A stretch of 64,000 bases of DNA from Candidatus Roslinia caecavium (GCA_904419955.1 CAJFTO010000007.1:35431-99430); one strand, 5' to 3'. Shown: positions 35,833-45,226, counted from the stretch's first letter. Notes: generated by a model not told the origin, from the sequence alone. Program-made: numbers and translations.

Positions 35833-38217
35833 TTAAAGTTTTTCCATCATAGGAGCTTCGGTTATAGAACCGAGCGAATGTTTAACCCTGTCTTCAACCT
35901 CGGCGCGTTTCGCGTCGTTGAATCTGTCGAGCGTGCCCGCGAGGTAGCCGGTCACGCGGCGGATCCTTTCTATCTTAGGTTGTCCGTCGTCTTCGCTGCG
36001 TCCGCATTTGGGACATGTATCGTTTATTATTCCGGTGTATCCGCATACGGGATCGCGGTCGACCGGGTGGTTGATGCTCCCGTAGCCTATATCGGACTCC
36101 TTCATGAACCTGATTACGTCTTCAAACGCTTCAAGGTTCTGGGTCGGGTCTCCGTCCAATTCTATGTACGAAATATGTCCGCCGTTTGTCAGCGCGTGAT
36201 ACGGAGCCTCGAGCTTTATCTTATCATACGCGCTTATCGGATAGTATACCGGAATATGGAAGGAGTTTGTGTAGTATTCGCGGTCGGTAACGCCCTCGAT
36301 GATCCCGTATTTTTCCTTGTCGATCTTTACGAATCTGCCCGATAGACCCTCGGCCGGCGTGGCTATCAGCGAGAAGTTCAGCCCGTATTTTTCGGTCGCC
36401 TCGTCGGTTCTGCGGCGCATATGTCCGACTATTTCTAGACCTAAGTTCTGCGACAATTCAGATTCGCCGTGATGTTTGCCGGTCAGCGCCTTAAGGCATT
36501 CTGCAAGACCTATAAATCCTACGGTCAGCGTGCCGTGTTTTAACACTTCTCCGACTTTGTCGTCGGGACCGAGTTTTTCGGAATCTATCCAAACGCCCTG
36601 TCCCATCAGGAACGGATAGTTTTTGACTCTCTTGGCGGCCTGGATCTTGAATCTGTCGAGCAACTGCTCTATGACCAGATCGATCTTTCTGTCCAGATCC
36701 TCAAAGAATACGTCCAAATTACCGCCGGCCTTGATCGCAAGTCTCGGCAGGTTTATAGAGGTGAAACTCAGGTTGCCGCGTCCGTAAGCGATCTCTTTTG
36801 ATTCGTCGTATTTGTTGGCCATGACTCTTGTGCGGCAGCCCATATAGGTCACTTCGGTTTCGGGACGACCCTCTTGGTAATACTGTTTATTAAACGGCGC
36901 GTCCAGGAAGCTGAAGTTGGGGAACAGTCTCTTAGCGGATACCCTGCAAGCCAGCTTAAACAGGTCGTAGTTGGGATCGTCGGTGTTGTAATTTATCCCT
37001 TCCTTGACCTTGAAGATATGGATCGGGAATATCGGCGTCTCGCCGTTGCCTAAGCCCGCCTCCTCGGCGAGAAGCAGATTGCGCATTACCATGCGTCCTT
37101 CAGCCGAAGTATCTGTGCCGTAGTTGAGCGAGCTGAACGGTATCTGCGCTCCCGCTCTCGAGTGCATCGTGTTGAGGTTGTGTATAAGCGCCTCCATAGC
37201 CTGATAGGTCGCGCGGTCGGTTTCTTTGTACGTGTGTTCCTTTATAAACTCCACTGTTTTTTCAACAGCCGCCTTTTTATTTTCCGTATCGTTAAAGCTT
37301 AGATCGGAGCTTAGCAGCTTGTCTTTAAGAAGCTTGGCGAATTCGTCCTGATTACCAAGCTCGGGCGATTTGCCGGATTCGTTTTTGATCTCGTTTAAAA
37401 GTTGTTCGGTCTTGGCTTTCGCCTCGTCAAAGTCGCAGCTCGTCAGCAGACAGATTGCGTTGTAAAGATTATTAAAGTATTTTTTCTTATACGTTTTTTT
37501 CACGCCGGGCGCCATGCTGTAGTCAAAGTTTGGTATGCTCTGACCGCCGTGCTGATCGTTCTGGTTAGACTGTATTGCGATACAGGCGAGCGCCGAGTAG
37601 CTGGCTATGTCGTTAGGCTCGCGCAGAAAACCGTGACCCGTTGAAAAGCCGCCTTTAAACAGTTTCAGAAGGTCGATCTGACAGCAGGTCGTCGTAAGGG
37701 TCAAAAAGTCGAGGTCGTGTATATGGATATCGCCCGACTTATGCGCCTCCGCATGACGCGGATCGAGGATGAACATATCGTAAAATCTCTTCGCGCCCTC
37801 GCTCCCGTACTTGAGCATCGTGCCCATCGCGGTGTCGCCGTCTATATTCGCGTTCTCGCGCTTTATGTTGTTGTCCTCGGCCGATTTGAATGTGAGATCT
37901 TCGTATACCTTCATAAGCTCGGTATTCATCTCGCGGACTCTCGAACGCTGAGCTCTGTATAAGATATACTCTTTAGCGGTCCTGGAATGTCCGGTCTCGA
38001 TCAGAATTTTTTCGACCGCGTCCTGTATCTGCTCGACGGTAGGTTTTTCTATATGCTCGTCGTTTTCCAAATATTCGCCGACCTTTTGGGCGAGTACGTC
38101 CGAGGCGTGTTTATCCTTACCGCCGATCGCTTCCGCCGCCTTGAATATTGCGTCGGATATTTTATGAATATCAAAATCAACTTCTCTGCCGTCTCTTTTA
38201 ATTATTGTACTTATCAT
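35833..38217 (-). CDS. nrdD: Anaerobic ribonucleoside-triphosphate reductase (class III)
   Basis: A 794-residue glycyl-radical enzyme that makes deoxyribonucleotides without oxygen. An N-terminal ATP cone (about 1-92, starting ISTIIKRDGREVDFD) gives allosteric control; the barrel has CRTRVMANKY and related Cys; the C-terminus has the Zn-binding DPVCGYTGI and CPKCGRS cysteines and the glycyl radical site RRVTGYLAG. ATG 38217 follows GGGAGG; a longer frame to 38250 has no such site. The activase gene nrdG is not adjacent, which is unusual. Two NrdR boxes overlap and follow its promoter, so NrdR repression is expected. Confidence 0.97.
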   Translation of the reverse strand: MISTIIKRDGREVDFDIHKISDAIFKAAEAIGGKDKHASDVLAQKVGEYLENDEHIEKPTVEQIQDAVEKILIETGHSRTAKEYILYRAQRSRVREMNTELMKVYEDLTFKSAEDNNIKRENANIDGDTAMGTMLKYGSEGAKRFYDMFILDPRHAEAHKSGDIHIHDLDFLTLTTTCCQIDLLKLFKGGFSTGHGFLREPNDIASYSALACIAIQSNQNDQHGGQSIPNFDYSMAPGVKKTYKKKYFNNLYNAICLLTSCDFDEAKAKTEQLLNEIKNESGKSPELGNQDEFAKLLKDKLLSSDLSFNDTENKKAAVEKTVEFIKEHTYKETDRATYQAMEALIHNLNTMHSRAGAQIPFSSLNYGTDTSAEGRMVMRNLLLAEEAGLGNGETPIFPIHIFKVKEGINYNTDDPNYDLFKLACRVSAKRLFPNFSFLDAPFNKQYYQEGRPETEVTYMGCRTRVMANKYDESKEIAYGRGNLSFTSINLPRLAIKAGGNLDVFFEDLDRKIDLVIEQLLDRFKIQAAKRVKNYPFLMGQGVWIDSEKLGPDDKVGEVLKHGTLTVGFIGLAECLKALTGKHHGESELSQNLGLEIVGHMRRRTDEATEKYGLNFSLIATPAEGLSGRFVKIDKEKYGIIEGVTDREYYTNSFHIPVYYPISAYDKIKLEAPYHALTNGGHISYIELDGDPTQNLEAFEDVIRFMKESDIGYGSINHPVDRDPVCGYTGIINDTCPKCGRSEDDGQPKIERIRRVTGYLAGTLDRFNDAKRAEVEDRVKHSLGSITEAPMMEKL

Positions 38218-38481
38218 GATTAGACCTCCCGTCGCGTATAGTTTTAGCAAAAATATGTATTAGGCGAAAAATATGTTAGTACGTTTCCACGCCGAGGCGA
38301 AAATAAACGCCGTGCGCAAATTTGACGAACTTAATATTTCGCAGTCTTGACCGAGCCGTATATAGGCTCCGTTGAGATGAGCGTGATCGTTTAGCGTATT
38401 TAAGCGCCGTCCGCAGTCCGCGCCAAAAGGCCGAGCCGCCCGAATACGCGCGTAAGCAAGCTTTATTTAAATACGCTTGAA

Positions 38482-38529
38482 ATTCAATATGTTGTATGCC
38501 GCTTTTCTCTGCGGCGCATTATATAGTAT
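38482..38529 (-). promoter_or_regulatory. Pair of NrdR boxes
   Basis: Two 16-bp sites, 38482-38497 and 38514-38529, each match 12 of 16 positions of the NrdR box consensus ACACwATATaTwGTGT. Their starts are 32 bp apart, the usual three-helical-turn spacing. The upstream one for nrdD overlaps the -10 element. Confidence 0.75.
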
Positions 38530-38552
38530 ACCACTAAATTCATAATAGTCAA
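38525..38552 (-). promoter_or_regulatory. Promoter for nrdD
   Basis: On the minus strand TTGACT (38552-38547), 16-bp spacer, TATACT (38530-38525). Confidence 0.7.
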
Positions 38553-38821
38553 TGACTTTTTTCTTAAAAATTAAATTTAATTTTTTTAATATGTTCATAT
38601 AATAGAACGCGGCTTAGCTTCGAGAATCTTTTAGTTCCCGGCTTAGATCGCGCCTCAGCGATGGCAGCGCCGCGCGGGCGACATGAAACGCGGAATAAGA
38701 ATATACGGCGTTTTGGGATAAGAGTCGGCCGAAGCGGAAGCCGTAGGTTTGCGCGCCGCGGAATATGATCGTATTTCTAAGTTACTTAAGGCGGATAATA
38801 CAAAGCTAACATAAAAATGTA

Positions 38822-38850
38822 TTGTCAAACGAGCTTTGTTTTGTTATAAT
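38822..38850 (+). promoter_or_regulatory. Promoter for purB
   Basis: TTGTCA (38822-38827), 17-bp spacer, TATAAT (38845-38850). It lies inside the 5' part of the longest open frame, which shows that the purB start must be further down. Confidence 0.82.
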
Positions 38851-38899
38851 AATCTACATGAAAAACCAAATTCAGGATTTGCAGAAAGGGAAAACAAAG

Positions 38900-40327
38900 A
38901 TGAGCAGAGATATTTATGAGAGTCCATTGAATTCGAGATATGCGGGAAAAGAGATGAAGTACCTATTTTCGCCCGACAAGAAGTTTAAAACATGGCGCAG
39001 ACTTTGGGTCGCTTTGGCGGAGTCGGAGATGGAGCTCGGACTTAATATTACGCAGGAGCAGGTCGACGAGCTTAAGTCAAAGGTGGACGATATAAACTAC
39101 GAGGTCGCGGAGCGCCGTGAAAAAGAGGTAAGACACGACGTTATGTCCCACGTCTACGCGTACGGCGCGCAGTGTCCAAAGGCTAAGGGAATAATTCATC
39201 TGGGCGCGACTTCGTGTTATGTCGGAGATAATACCGACCTGATAATAATGAACGAAGCGCTCGAGCTGATAAAGACCAAGGTAGTAAAAGTAATTTCGCT
39301 ACTCAGAGATTTCGCTATGAAATATAAGGGACTGCCGACGCTGGGCTTTACGCATTTTCAGGCGGCGCAGCTCACTACCGTCGGCAAGCGCGCGTCGCTG
39401 TGGCTGTGGGAGCTAGTGATGGATCTCGAGAACATCGATTTTCAGCTCAGCCGCAAGGCTCTGCTCGGCTGTAAAGGCACGACCGGAACTCAGGCGAGTT
39501 TTATGGAGCTGTTCGACGGAGACGTTCAAAAGGTCAAGGAGCTCGATAAGAAGATATGCGAAAAGATGGGCTACGATAAATACTATCCGGTCTCGGGACA
39601 GACGTATTCGAGAAAGGTGGATCATCAGATGCTGTCTATCTTAAGCGGTATCGCCCAGAGCGCGTATAAGTTCGCGAACGATATACGTCTGCTCCAGCAC
39701 CTCAAGGAGATAGAAGAGCCGTTTGAAAAGTCTCAGATAGGTTCGTCGGCGATGGCGTATAAGCGCAATCCGATGCGCAGCGAGAGGATATGCTCGCTTG
39801 CGAGATACGTGATAGCGGACGAGCTGAACCCGGCTATGACTGCGTCTACGCAATGGTTCGAGAGAACTCTGGACGACTCAGCGAACAAGCGCATCAGCGT
39901 CGCAGAGGCGTTTCTTACCGTGGACGCCATACTCAATATATATATGAACGTCGCTTCCGGGCTTGTGGTTTATCCAAAGGTGATAGAGAAGCGGATCATG
40001 TCGGAGCTTCCGTTTATGGCTACTGAGAACATAATGATGGACGCGGTAAAGGCGGGCGGAGACAGGCAGGAACTGCACGAGCTGATAAGAGAACACTCAA
40101 TGGCCGCGGGCCGCGTCGTCAAAGAGGAAGGCGGCGACAACGACTTGATCGACAGAATAGTCGCAGATCCGGCGTTTAATCTAAAGCGGGAGGACATAGA
40201 GAAAATACTCAAGCCCGAGAACTATATCGGCAGAAGCGAGAATCAGGTCGAGGAGTTTATCGCCGAATACGTGGATCCGATCTTAGCCGAGAACAAGGCT
40301 GCGGAGGAAGAAGAGCTGACCGTGTAG
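38900..40327 (+). CDS. purB: Adenylosuccinate lyase
   Basis: A 475-residue fumarase/aspartase superfamily enzyme acting twice in purine synthesis (SAICAR to AICAR, adenylosuccinate to AMP). SPLNSRYAGKEM is the usual N-terminus; HLGATSCYVGDN, THFQAAQLTT (catalytic His) and the signature GSSAMAYKRNPMRSE with the catalytic Ser are present. ATG 38900 follows AAAGGG and begins the conserved region; the open frame extends up to 38822 only because it runs through the promoter. Confidence 0.96.
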   Translation: MSRDIYESPLNSRYAGKEMKYLFSPDKKFKTWRRLWVALAESEMELGLNITQEQVDELKSKVDDINYEVAERREKEVRHDVMSHVYAYGAQCPKAKGIIHLGATSCYVGDNTDLIIMNEALELIKTKVVKVISLLRDFAMKYKGLPTLGFTHFQAAQLTTVGKRASLWLWELVMDLENIDFQLSRKALLGCKGTTGTQASFMELFDGDVQKVKELDKKICEKMGYDKYYPVSGQTYSRKVDHQMLSILSGIAQSAYKFANDIRLLQHLKEIEEPFEKSQIGSSAMAYKRNPMRSERICSLARYVIADELNPAMTASTQWFERTLDDSANKRISVAEAFLTVDAILNIYMNVASGLVVYPKVIEKRIMSELPFMATENIMMDAVKAGGDRQELHELIREHSMAAGRVVKEEGGDNDLIDRIVADPAFNLKREDIEKILKPENYIGRSENQVEEFIAEYVDPILAENKAAEEEELTV

Positions 40328-40479
40328 ACGGCTATCCCGCGGTTCGCCGCGGGTATGAGAACGATAACGAACGTTCGCTTGGCGCGTATTATACGTCTAC
40401 AGCGCTATATGAGCGAAAGACGTTTAAAACGTCATTATGATATATTCAGCGTCATTATCAGATACGAGGAGATGTTAGG

Positions 40480-41280
40480 ATGAAGGATGTAAAAATAGGA
40501 TTTATAGGCGGCGGAAATATGGCGGGGGCGCTGATCACCGGGATAGTAAATTCGGGGAGTATCGCGCCAGAAAATATTACCGTCAGCGACCTGGATCGGA
40601 GCAAACTGGACGCGCTCGGGAAATTGGGCGTGAATACGACTGCCTCTAATGAAGAGGCGGAGGAGAAGAGCGAAATTTTATTTTTGGCGGTCAAGCCGAA
40701 TATCATGCCGGTTTGCCTCGACGGGCTGAAAAGCTTTGAGGATAAGATATACGTTTCTATAGCCGCCGGGATCACGCTCGAGTTTTTGGAAAGCAAGCTC
40801 GGGGCGGACAGGAAAATCGTGCGCACAATGCCGAACACGCCGGCGCTGGTAGGCTGCGGCATGACGGTGATAACGCCGAACTCAAATTTGAGCGCTGACG
40901 AGGTAGAGCTTGTGGACAATATCTTAAAGAGCGTCGGCGAGACGGTAAGGCTTGAGGAAAAGTACATGAACGCGGCGATAGCGCTGCACAGCAGCAGTCC
41001 GGCGTATATCTTTATGCTGATCGACGCGATGGCCGACGCCGGGGTTAGGTACGGACTTACGAAAGCGCAGGCGCTGAAACTTGCGGCCAAGGCGGTCGAG
41101 GGCAGCGCCAAGATGACGCTCGAGAGCGCCGAACATCCGATGAAGCTTAAGGATAACGTATGCTCTCCGGGCGGAACGACCATAGCCGCCGTATGCGAGC
41201 TGGAGAGAAACGGCTTTAAGGCGGATATCCAGTCGGCGATAGACGCGTGCGTGGATAAGGCTGAGAGCATGTCTAAATAA
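40480..41280 (+). CDS. proC: Pyrroline-5-carboxylate reductase
   Basis: A 266-residue NAD(P)H-dependent enzyme for the last step of proline synthesis. IGFIGGGNMAGALITG (about 6-21) is the Rossmann loop, LAVKPN the cofactor site, RTMPNTPALVGCGMT and the C-terminal SPGGTTIAAV the substrate region. ATG has GAGGAG eight bases before it. It lies 150 bp after purB and ends at a strong terminator. Confidence 0.96.
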   Translation: MKDVKIGFIGGGNMAGALITGIVNSGSIAPENITVSDLDRSKLDALGKLGVNTTASNEEAEEKSEILFLAVKPNIMPVCLDGLKSFEDKIYVSIAAGITLEFLESKLGADRKIVRTMPNTPALVGCGMTVITPNSNLSADEVELVDNILKSVGETVRLEEKYMNAAIALHSSSPAYIFMLIDAMADAGVRYGLTKAQALKLAAKAVEGSAKMTLESAEHPMKLKDNVCSPGGTTIAAVCELERNGFKADIQSAIDACVDKAESMSK

Positions 41281-41300
41281 TTTTAGTATAACATTTCAGT

Positions 41301-41337
41301 ATCCAAGGGAGGGCGGCGCCTTTCTTTGGATTTTTTA
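41301..41337 (+). terminator. Terminator after proC
   Basis: A 13-bp stem including G-U pairs (41301-41313 with 41319-41331), 5-nt loop, followed by TTTTTTATT. Confidence 0.88.
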
Positions 41338-41417
41338 TTCCGCGACAGACGCGTAGCGGTCGGTCAGTTGTTCCAATTTAGAACCGAAAAATTTTGTGGA
41401 TAGTTCACAAAAAGTTG

Positions 41418-41446
41418 TTGCAATTTAAAATAATTTGAGTTATAAT
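41418..41446 (+). promoter_or_regulatory. Promoter for the PucR-type regulator
   Basis: TTGCAA (41418-41423), 17-bp spacer, TATAAT (41441-41446). Confidence 0.7.
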
Positions 41447-41724
41447 AAGTATAATGTTTAAGTAGAATCAAAAATTAGCGCTATGTTTTAGTGGAATTTG
41501 TCAATAATATAGCGGGTTTTATGCCTTTTGATTTTAATTAAAACCAAATAGTAAGAGCTTTCTCTATGGCGCGGAGGACGCGAATCAAAAACATAGAGAA
41601 ATTTTCGCGCGGCGCGGACGATTTATTACGGTTTATTTGTCGCGTCGGGCGTTTATTACGGCTAAAGTGCAAGTCGCGTTTGACTTTTGTCTAAGTATAT
41701 CAAAATCATCTCGGGGGTGTTAAA

Positions 41725-42810
41725 GTGCAGAATAGAATTTTTCAGAATACTTTGATGCAGTTAAAGAAAGAAGTCGGCAGAATGCTTGGCGTCATAGACG
41801 ACACCGATACCATAATAGCGTGTACCGACGAGTCTAAGATCGGTAATACCGTCGATAATATATTTACCGTATTTACTTCTGTCGGTGAGGTCAGGTCGGT
41901 CGCGGGGACGAGCTATAAGTATATAGAGACTTACAGCAAGTATAACTTCGTTGTATTTTGCGAGGGCGACGACGCGGTCGCTAAGAGCGCGTGCGCGTTT
42001 TTGGCCGTTAACTTCCTCACCATAAAGCAGTATTACGACGAGAAATACGATAAGAACAGCTTTATCAAGAATATGATCGTCGATAATGTGCTGCCGGGAG
42101 ACGTTTTGTACAGAACAAAAGAACTGCATTTGACCGCGGAGTGTCCGCGCGTGGTATTTTTGGTTAGAGTGCCGAACGGTACAGAGCAGTCTTATGTGGA
42201 TATCTTAAATAACATCTTCCCTGATAAGACGAGCGATTTCGTTATAAGGATCGACGACAGCGACACCGTCGTCGTTAAGGAGTTTAAGACGGAGGTCCAG
42301 AAAGAAGAGATATTGAGATACGCTCAGAATATATTCGACACCCTGAGTTCCGAGGCTATGATAACTCCGTCGGTAGGCATATCGACCGTTGTGGATAAGA
42401 TCCAGGAGCTTTCGCAGGCCTACAGAGAATCGAGGATCGCGCTCGAGGTCGGCAAGGTGTTCGACACCGAGAAAGAGATCATCAGCTATGATAATTTGGG
42501 TATAGGCAGACTTATATATCAACTGCCGACGACCCTGTGCGAGCTTTTCTTAAACGAGGTGTTTAAGAAGGAATCGATAAACGTGCTCGACAGCGAGACG
42601 ATATATACTATACAGAAGTTCTTTGAAAATAATCTGAACGTATCCGAGACGTCGAGGAAGCTTTTCGTACACAGAAATACCCTCGTCTATCGTCTGGATA
42701 AGATCAAGAAGCTGACCGGTCTGGATCTGAGAGAATTTGACGACGCGATCATATTTAAGGTCGCTATGATGGTAAACAAATACTTAAACTCGCAGCTTAC
42801 AAGGCTGTAG
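41725..42810 (+). CDS. PucR/CdaR-type transcriptional regulator
   Basis: A 361-residue regulator. The N-terminal half is an uncharacterised sensory region; a GGDEF-like/middle domain runs to about residue 285; the C-terminal HTH_30 domain has the diagnostic FFENNLNVSETSRKLFVHRN and TLVYRLDKIKKLTGLDLR segments. Relatives sense sugar diacids, purine breakdown or amino acids. No target gene is adjacent, so what it controls is unknown. The start is GTG behind TCGGGGGTG. Confidence 0.85.
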   Translation: MQNRIFQNTLMQLKKEVGRMLGVIDDTDTIIACTDESKIGNTVDNIFTVFTSVGEVRSVAGTSYKYIETYSKYNFVVFCEGDDAVAKSACAFLAVNFLTIKQYYDEKYDKNSFIKNMIVDNVLPGDVLYRTKELHLTAECPRVVFLVRVPNGTEQSYVDILNNIFPDKTSDFVIRIDDSDTVVVKEFKTEVQKEEILRYAQNIFDTLSSEAMITPSVGISTVVDKIQELSQAYRESRIALEVGKVFDTEKEIISYDNLGIGRLIYQLPTTLCELFLNEVFKKESINVLDSETIYTIQKFFENNLNVSETSRKLFVHRNTLVYRLDKIKKLTGLDLREFDDAIIFKVAMMVNKYLNSQLTRL

Positions 42811-42894
42811 GGCTGACGCGTTTGTCTTTTTTAGGAATTTGGATCTTAAGGACAACGGAGTTGGAAGAGTAATATATTTTTATGATCAGCATAG

Positions 42895-42923
42895 AAGGGC
42901 GGTTTTATAGCCGCTCTTTTTGT
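42895..42923 (+). terminator. Terminator after the PucR-type regulator
   Basis: AAGGGCGG pairs with CCGCTCTT around TTTTATAG-type loop bases, followed by TTTTTG. Confidence 0.75.
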
Positions 42924-42964
42924 ATTTGTTTATACTAAATTAAAAAACAGTTCATAAAAAGATA

Positions 42965-42993
42965 TTGCATTATTAATAAAAATCATGTATTAT
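42965..42993 (+). promoter_or_regulatory. Promoter for the small peptide and S41 protease
   Basis: TTGCAT (42965-42970), 17-bp spacer, TATTAT (42988-42993). Confidence 0.55.
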
Positions 42994-43079
42994 ATAAAGG
43001 CTGACAAAATATAATGTATCAAGCTGCAGAGATAGGTTTGATATTCAAATGATAATTTAATCGGAAAGGCGCGGTATTT

Positions 43080-43175
43080 ATGAATAAGAAAACTATTAAG
43101 ATAATAGCGTTAGTCGTTGCGGCAATATTTCTGGTGAGCGTCGCTTCGTCGATCGCTTTGGCGTTCATTGCTTAA
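43080..43175 (+). CDS. 31-residue single-helix membrane peptide
   Basis: A short open frame in the leader of the protease gene: a basic start (MNKKTIK) followed by an uninterrupted hydrophobic stretch to the end (IIALVVAAIFLVSVASSIA in part). GGAAAGG lies about 11 bases before the ATG, and a promoter is suitably placed. It ends 29 bp before the S41 protease, so both are probably on one mRNA. It looks like a membrane-inserted small protein or an uncleaved signal-anchor; function unknown. Confidence 0.6.
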   Translation: MNKKTIKIIALVVAAIFLVSVASSIALAFIA

Positions 43176-43204
43176 TTAGTATTTACAATAAAAGAGATGA
43201 TTAG

Positions 43205-44380
43205 ATGTATATAAAGAAACGGATAATAATTATCTGGTCGGCCGTTTTGATTATCGCGGCTTCGGCGCTTACTATCGTGGCGGTTAATCCGTTTGGGATC
43301 TCGAACATCGACGATTTTCTGAGGTTTACTCAGATAGGTAAACTGATAAGATCGGAGTATTACGAGGACGTGTCCGGCGAGGATTACGCAAACGGAGCCA
43401 TCGCGGGCTTTGCGTACGCTTCGGGCGACAACTATACCGGCTACTTATACGGAGACACGGCTAAGGAGTATCTGGAGGATTCGACCGGAGCTTACGACGG
43501 TATAGGCGTTTCCATAACCGCCGACGAGGAAGACAACACGATCGAGATCGTGTCGGTCATGCAGGGAACCCCGGCGGAGGCCGCGGGGCTTAAAGTAGGA
43601 GATAAAATTTTAAAAATAGACGGAGCGCAGTATAACGGCGAACAGATCGACGAGGCGAGCCGGGTGATGCGCGGACTGGACGGAACGACCGTCGATATAG
43701 AAGTGCGCCGGGCTTCGACCGACGTAGTCGAGACGATGACGGTCGAGAGGAAACATATCGAGACGGACAGCGTAACGTCTAAAATGCTCGACGGAAACAT
43801 AGGCTATATAGCTATTTCGCAGTTTATAGATAAGACCGACGACGATTTCAAAACGGAGTTCGACGCGCTCAAGGCGGAAGGCATGACCTCGCTCGTACTC
43901 GATCTCAGGAACAATCCGGGCGGATACGTCGAAAGCGCGGTCGCTATAGCTTCCAACTTTGTGGAATCCGGCAAGACCGTCGCGTACACGCTCAATAAAG
44001 CCGGGGATAGGGTCGATTATACCGCGGAGGGCGATACGACCGAGATACCGATCGCGATCTTGATAAACGGGAACAGCGCTTCCGCGAGCGAGCTGCTCAC
44101 GGGCTGCCTCAAGGATTACGGACTTGCGTACGTGATCGGCGAGCAGAGTTTCGGAAAGGGTATCGTTCAATCGGTCTACACTTTCTCGAACGAGAGCGTG
44201 CTATCGGTGACCACCGACAGATACTACACTCCAAACGGCGTTTGCATACATGGAAGCGGGATAAGTCCTGACGAGGTAATCCCGATGGACAAAGATAAAT
44301 ACGCAAGAATAAACAGTCTGACCATAGACGAAGACGATCAGCTACTCGCTGCAATGAACTATTTGAAAAATCTAACTTAA
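43205..44380 (+). CDS. S41 family C-terminal processing protease
   Basis: A 391-residue membrane-anchored serine protease. One helix (about 8-26) precedes a PDZ domain (about 95-180, with YDGIGVSI and GLKVGDKILKIDG) and the S41 catalytic domain with the Ser in NGNSASASELL and the Lys in EQSFGKGIVQ. Such CtpA-like enzymes trim or degrade extracytoplasmic proteins. ATG follows AAAAGAGATGATTAG. The small membrane peptide just upstream could be a partner or regulator. A terminator follows. Confidence 0.93.
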   Translation: MYIKKRIIIIWSAVLIIAASALTIVAVNPFGISNIDDFLRFTQIGKLIRSEYYEDVSGEDYANGAIAGFAYASGDNYTGYLYGDTAKEYLEDSTGAYDGIGVSITADEEDNTIEIVSVMQGTPAEAAGLKVGDKILKIDGAQYNGEQIDEASRVMRGLDGTTVDIEVRRASTDVVETMTVERKHIETDSVTSKMLDGNIGYIAISQFIDKTDDDFKTEFDALKAEGMTSLVLDLRNNPGGYVESAVAIASNFVESGKTVAYTLNKAGDRVDYTAEGDTTEIPIAILINGNSASASELLTGCLKDYGLAYVIGEQSFGKGIVQSVYTFSNESVLSVTTDRYYTPNGVCIHGSGISPDEVIPMDKDKYARINSLTIDEDDQLLAAMNYLKNLT

Positions 44381-44389
44381 TATTTAAGG

Positions 44390-44427
44390 AGCGGCTTTAG
44401 AGATTATTTTTAGAGCCGCTTTATTTT
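44390..44427 (+). terminator. Terminator after the S41 protease
   Basis: AGCGGCT (44390-44396) pairs with AGCCGCT (44414-44420), with inner CTAAA-type pairing, followed by TTATTTTAT. Confidence 0.85.
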
Positions 44428-44539
44428 ATCATTAAAAGAGGTAAAAATCTATTCGCTGGCGCGCCCGGCTTTAACGCGGGCGCTAAGTGAAAGCGTGGGA
44501 GTATGTTAGCGTTTCAAATAAGTTTATGGAGGCGAGAGT

Positions 44540-45226
44540 TTGAAGGTTTTAGATTTAAAAGCGATAAAGGCGGTTTTGGCGCGTATATTTAAAAGGTTAA
44601 ATCCGCTGAAAAGGAACTCTATCACGGTTATTTCAAATAAAAAGCTGAGCGGATTCATCGCGCGCGCCGCGGTTTTGCGCATGAAAATGAAACTAATTCG
44701 TTCAAAGAAGAAGGGCGTCGTTTTCGAGATAGGCTCCGGTAAAAGAACGCCTGCGGAGCGGACGCCGGACGCCGCGCTCGGGGTGAACGCAGCGGGATCG
44801 GAGCCCAAAACGCCGATCACGCTCGAACTGGCTCCGGAGGCGGTGAACGAGCTTGAGGAGATGCAGGGGATAGATACGTATGTATCAAGGATAGCGATCG
44901 CAGACAGATATATGAAGCTGGCCGAGACCGAAGCGCTTGGCGGGCTGTGTTCCAGATATAAGAATATAAGCGTATATACCGAAAATACCGGGCTTGCGGA
45001 TAAGATCGCAAGTTATATTCTCGATAACTACGGACTCGTGATAGACGTTTTCCCGTATTCGTCGCTCAATAGATTTAAAAAGGATTTTATAGAAAAGTAT
45101 TCGTTTTTGATCGATATCGACGCGGGTACGATCCATATGCGGGACAGACTTATAAGCTGCATGGAGGATCTGCGGGCGCCGGAAAAAGAAGAATTTTTGG
45201 AAGCGCCCGAGAACGCGGCGGTATGA
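44540..45226 (+). CDS. Unknown protein, 228 residues
   Basis: I do not recognise this protein. The first 70 residues are strongly basic (KAIKAVLARIFKRLNPLKRN, RSKKKG) and could bind nucleic acid or the membrane surface; residues 75-100 are low-complexity; the rest is a mixed alpha/beta domain with NISVYTENTGLADKIASYIL and a C-terminus rich in Glu and Pro. No signal peptide is seen. The start is TTG with GGAGG seven bases before it. It lies alone between a terminator and the acetyltransferase gene. Confidence 0.65.
   Translation: MKVLDLKAIKAVLARIFKRLNPLKRNSITVISNKKLSGFIARAAVLRMKMKLIRSKKKGVVFEIGSGKRTPAERTPDAALGVNAAGSEPKTPITLELAPEAVNELEEMQGIDTYVSRIAIADRYMKLAETEALGGLCSRYKNISVYTENTGLADKIASYILDNYGLVIDVFPYSSLNRFKKDFIEKYSFLIDIDAGTIHMRDRLISCMEDLRAPEKEEFLEAPENAAV

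Larger units (their letters stand above)
38218..38899. other. Divergent control region nrdD / purB
   Basis: A 680-bp gap with the nrdD promoter and NrdR boxes (38482-38552), a 265-300 nt nrdD leader containing the inverted repeat GCGTATTTA (38394-38402) / TAAATACGC (38468-38476), and the purB promoter at 38822-38850. Nothing else is evident in 38560-38820. Confidence 0.6.
41281..41724. other. Intergenic region proC to PucR-type regulator
   Basis: A 443-bp gap with the proC terminator and a promoter at 41418-41446. The leader of about 270 nt shows no recognised RNA element. Confidence 0.6.

Noticed and set aside
38560..38821. Purine riboswitch sought upstream of purB
   Set aside because: The purB promoter is at 38822-38850, leaving only about 45 nt of leader, too short for the aptamer.
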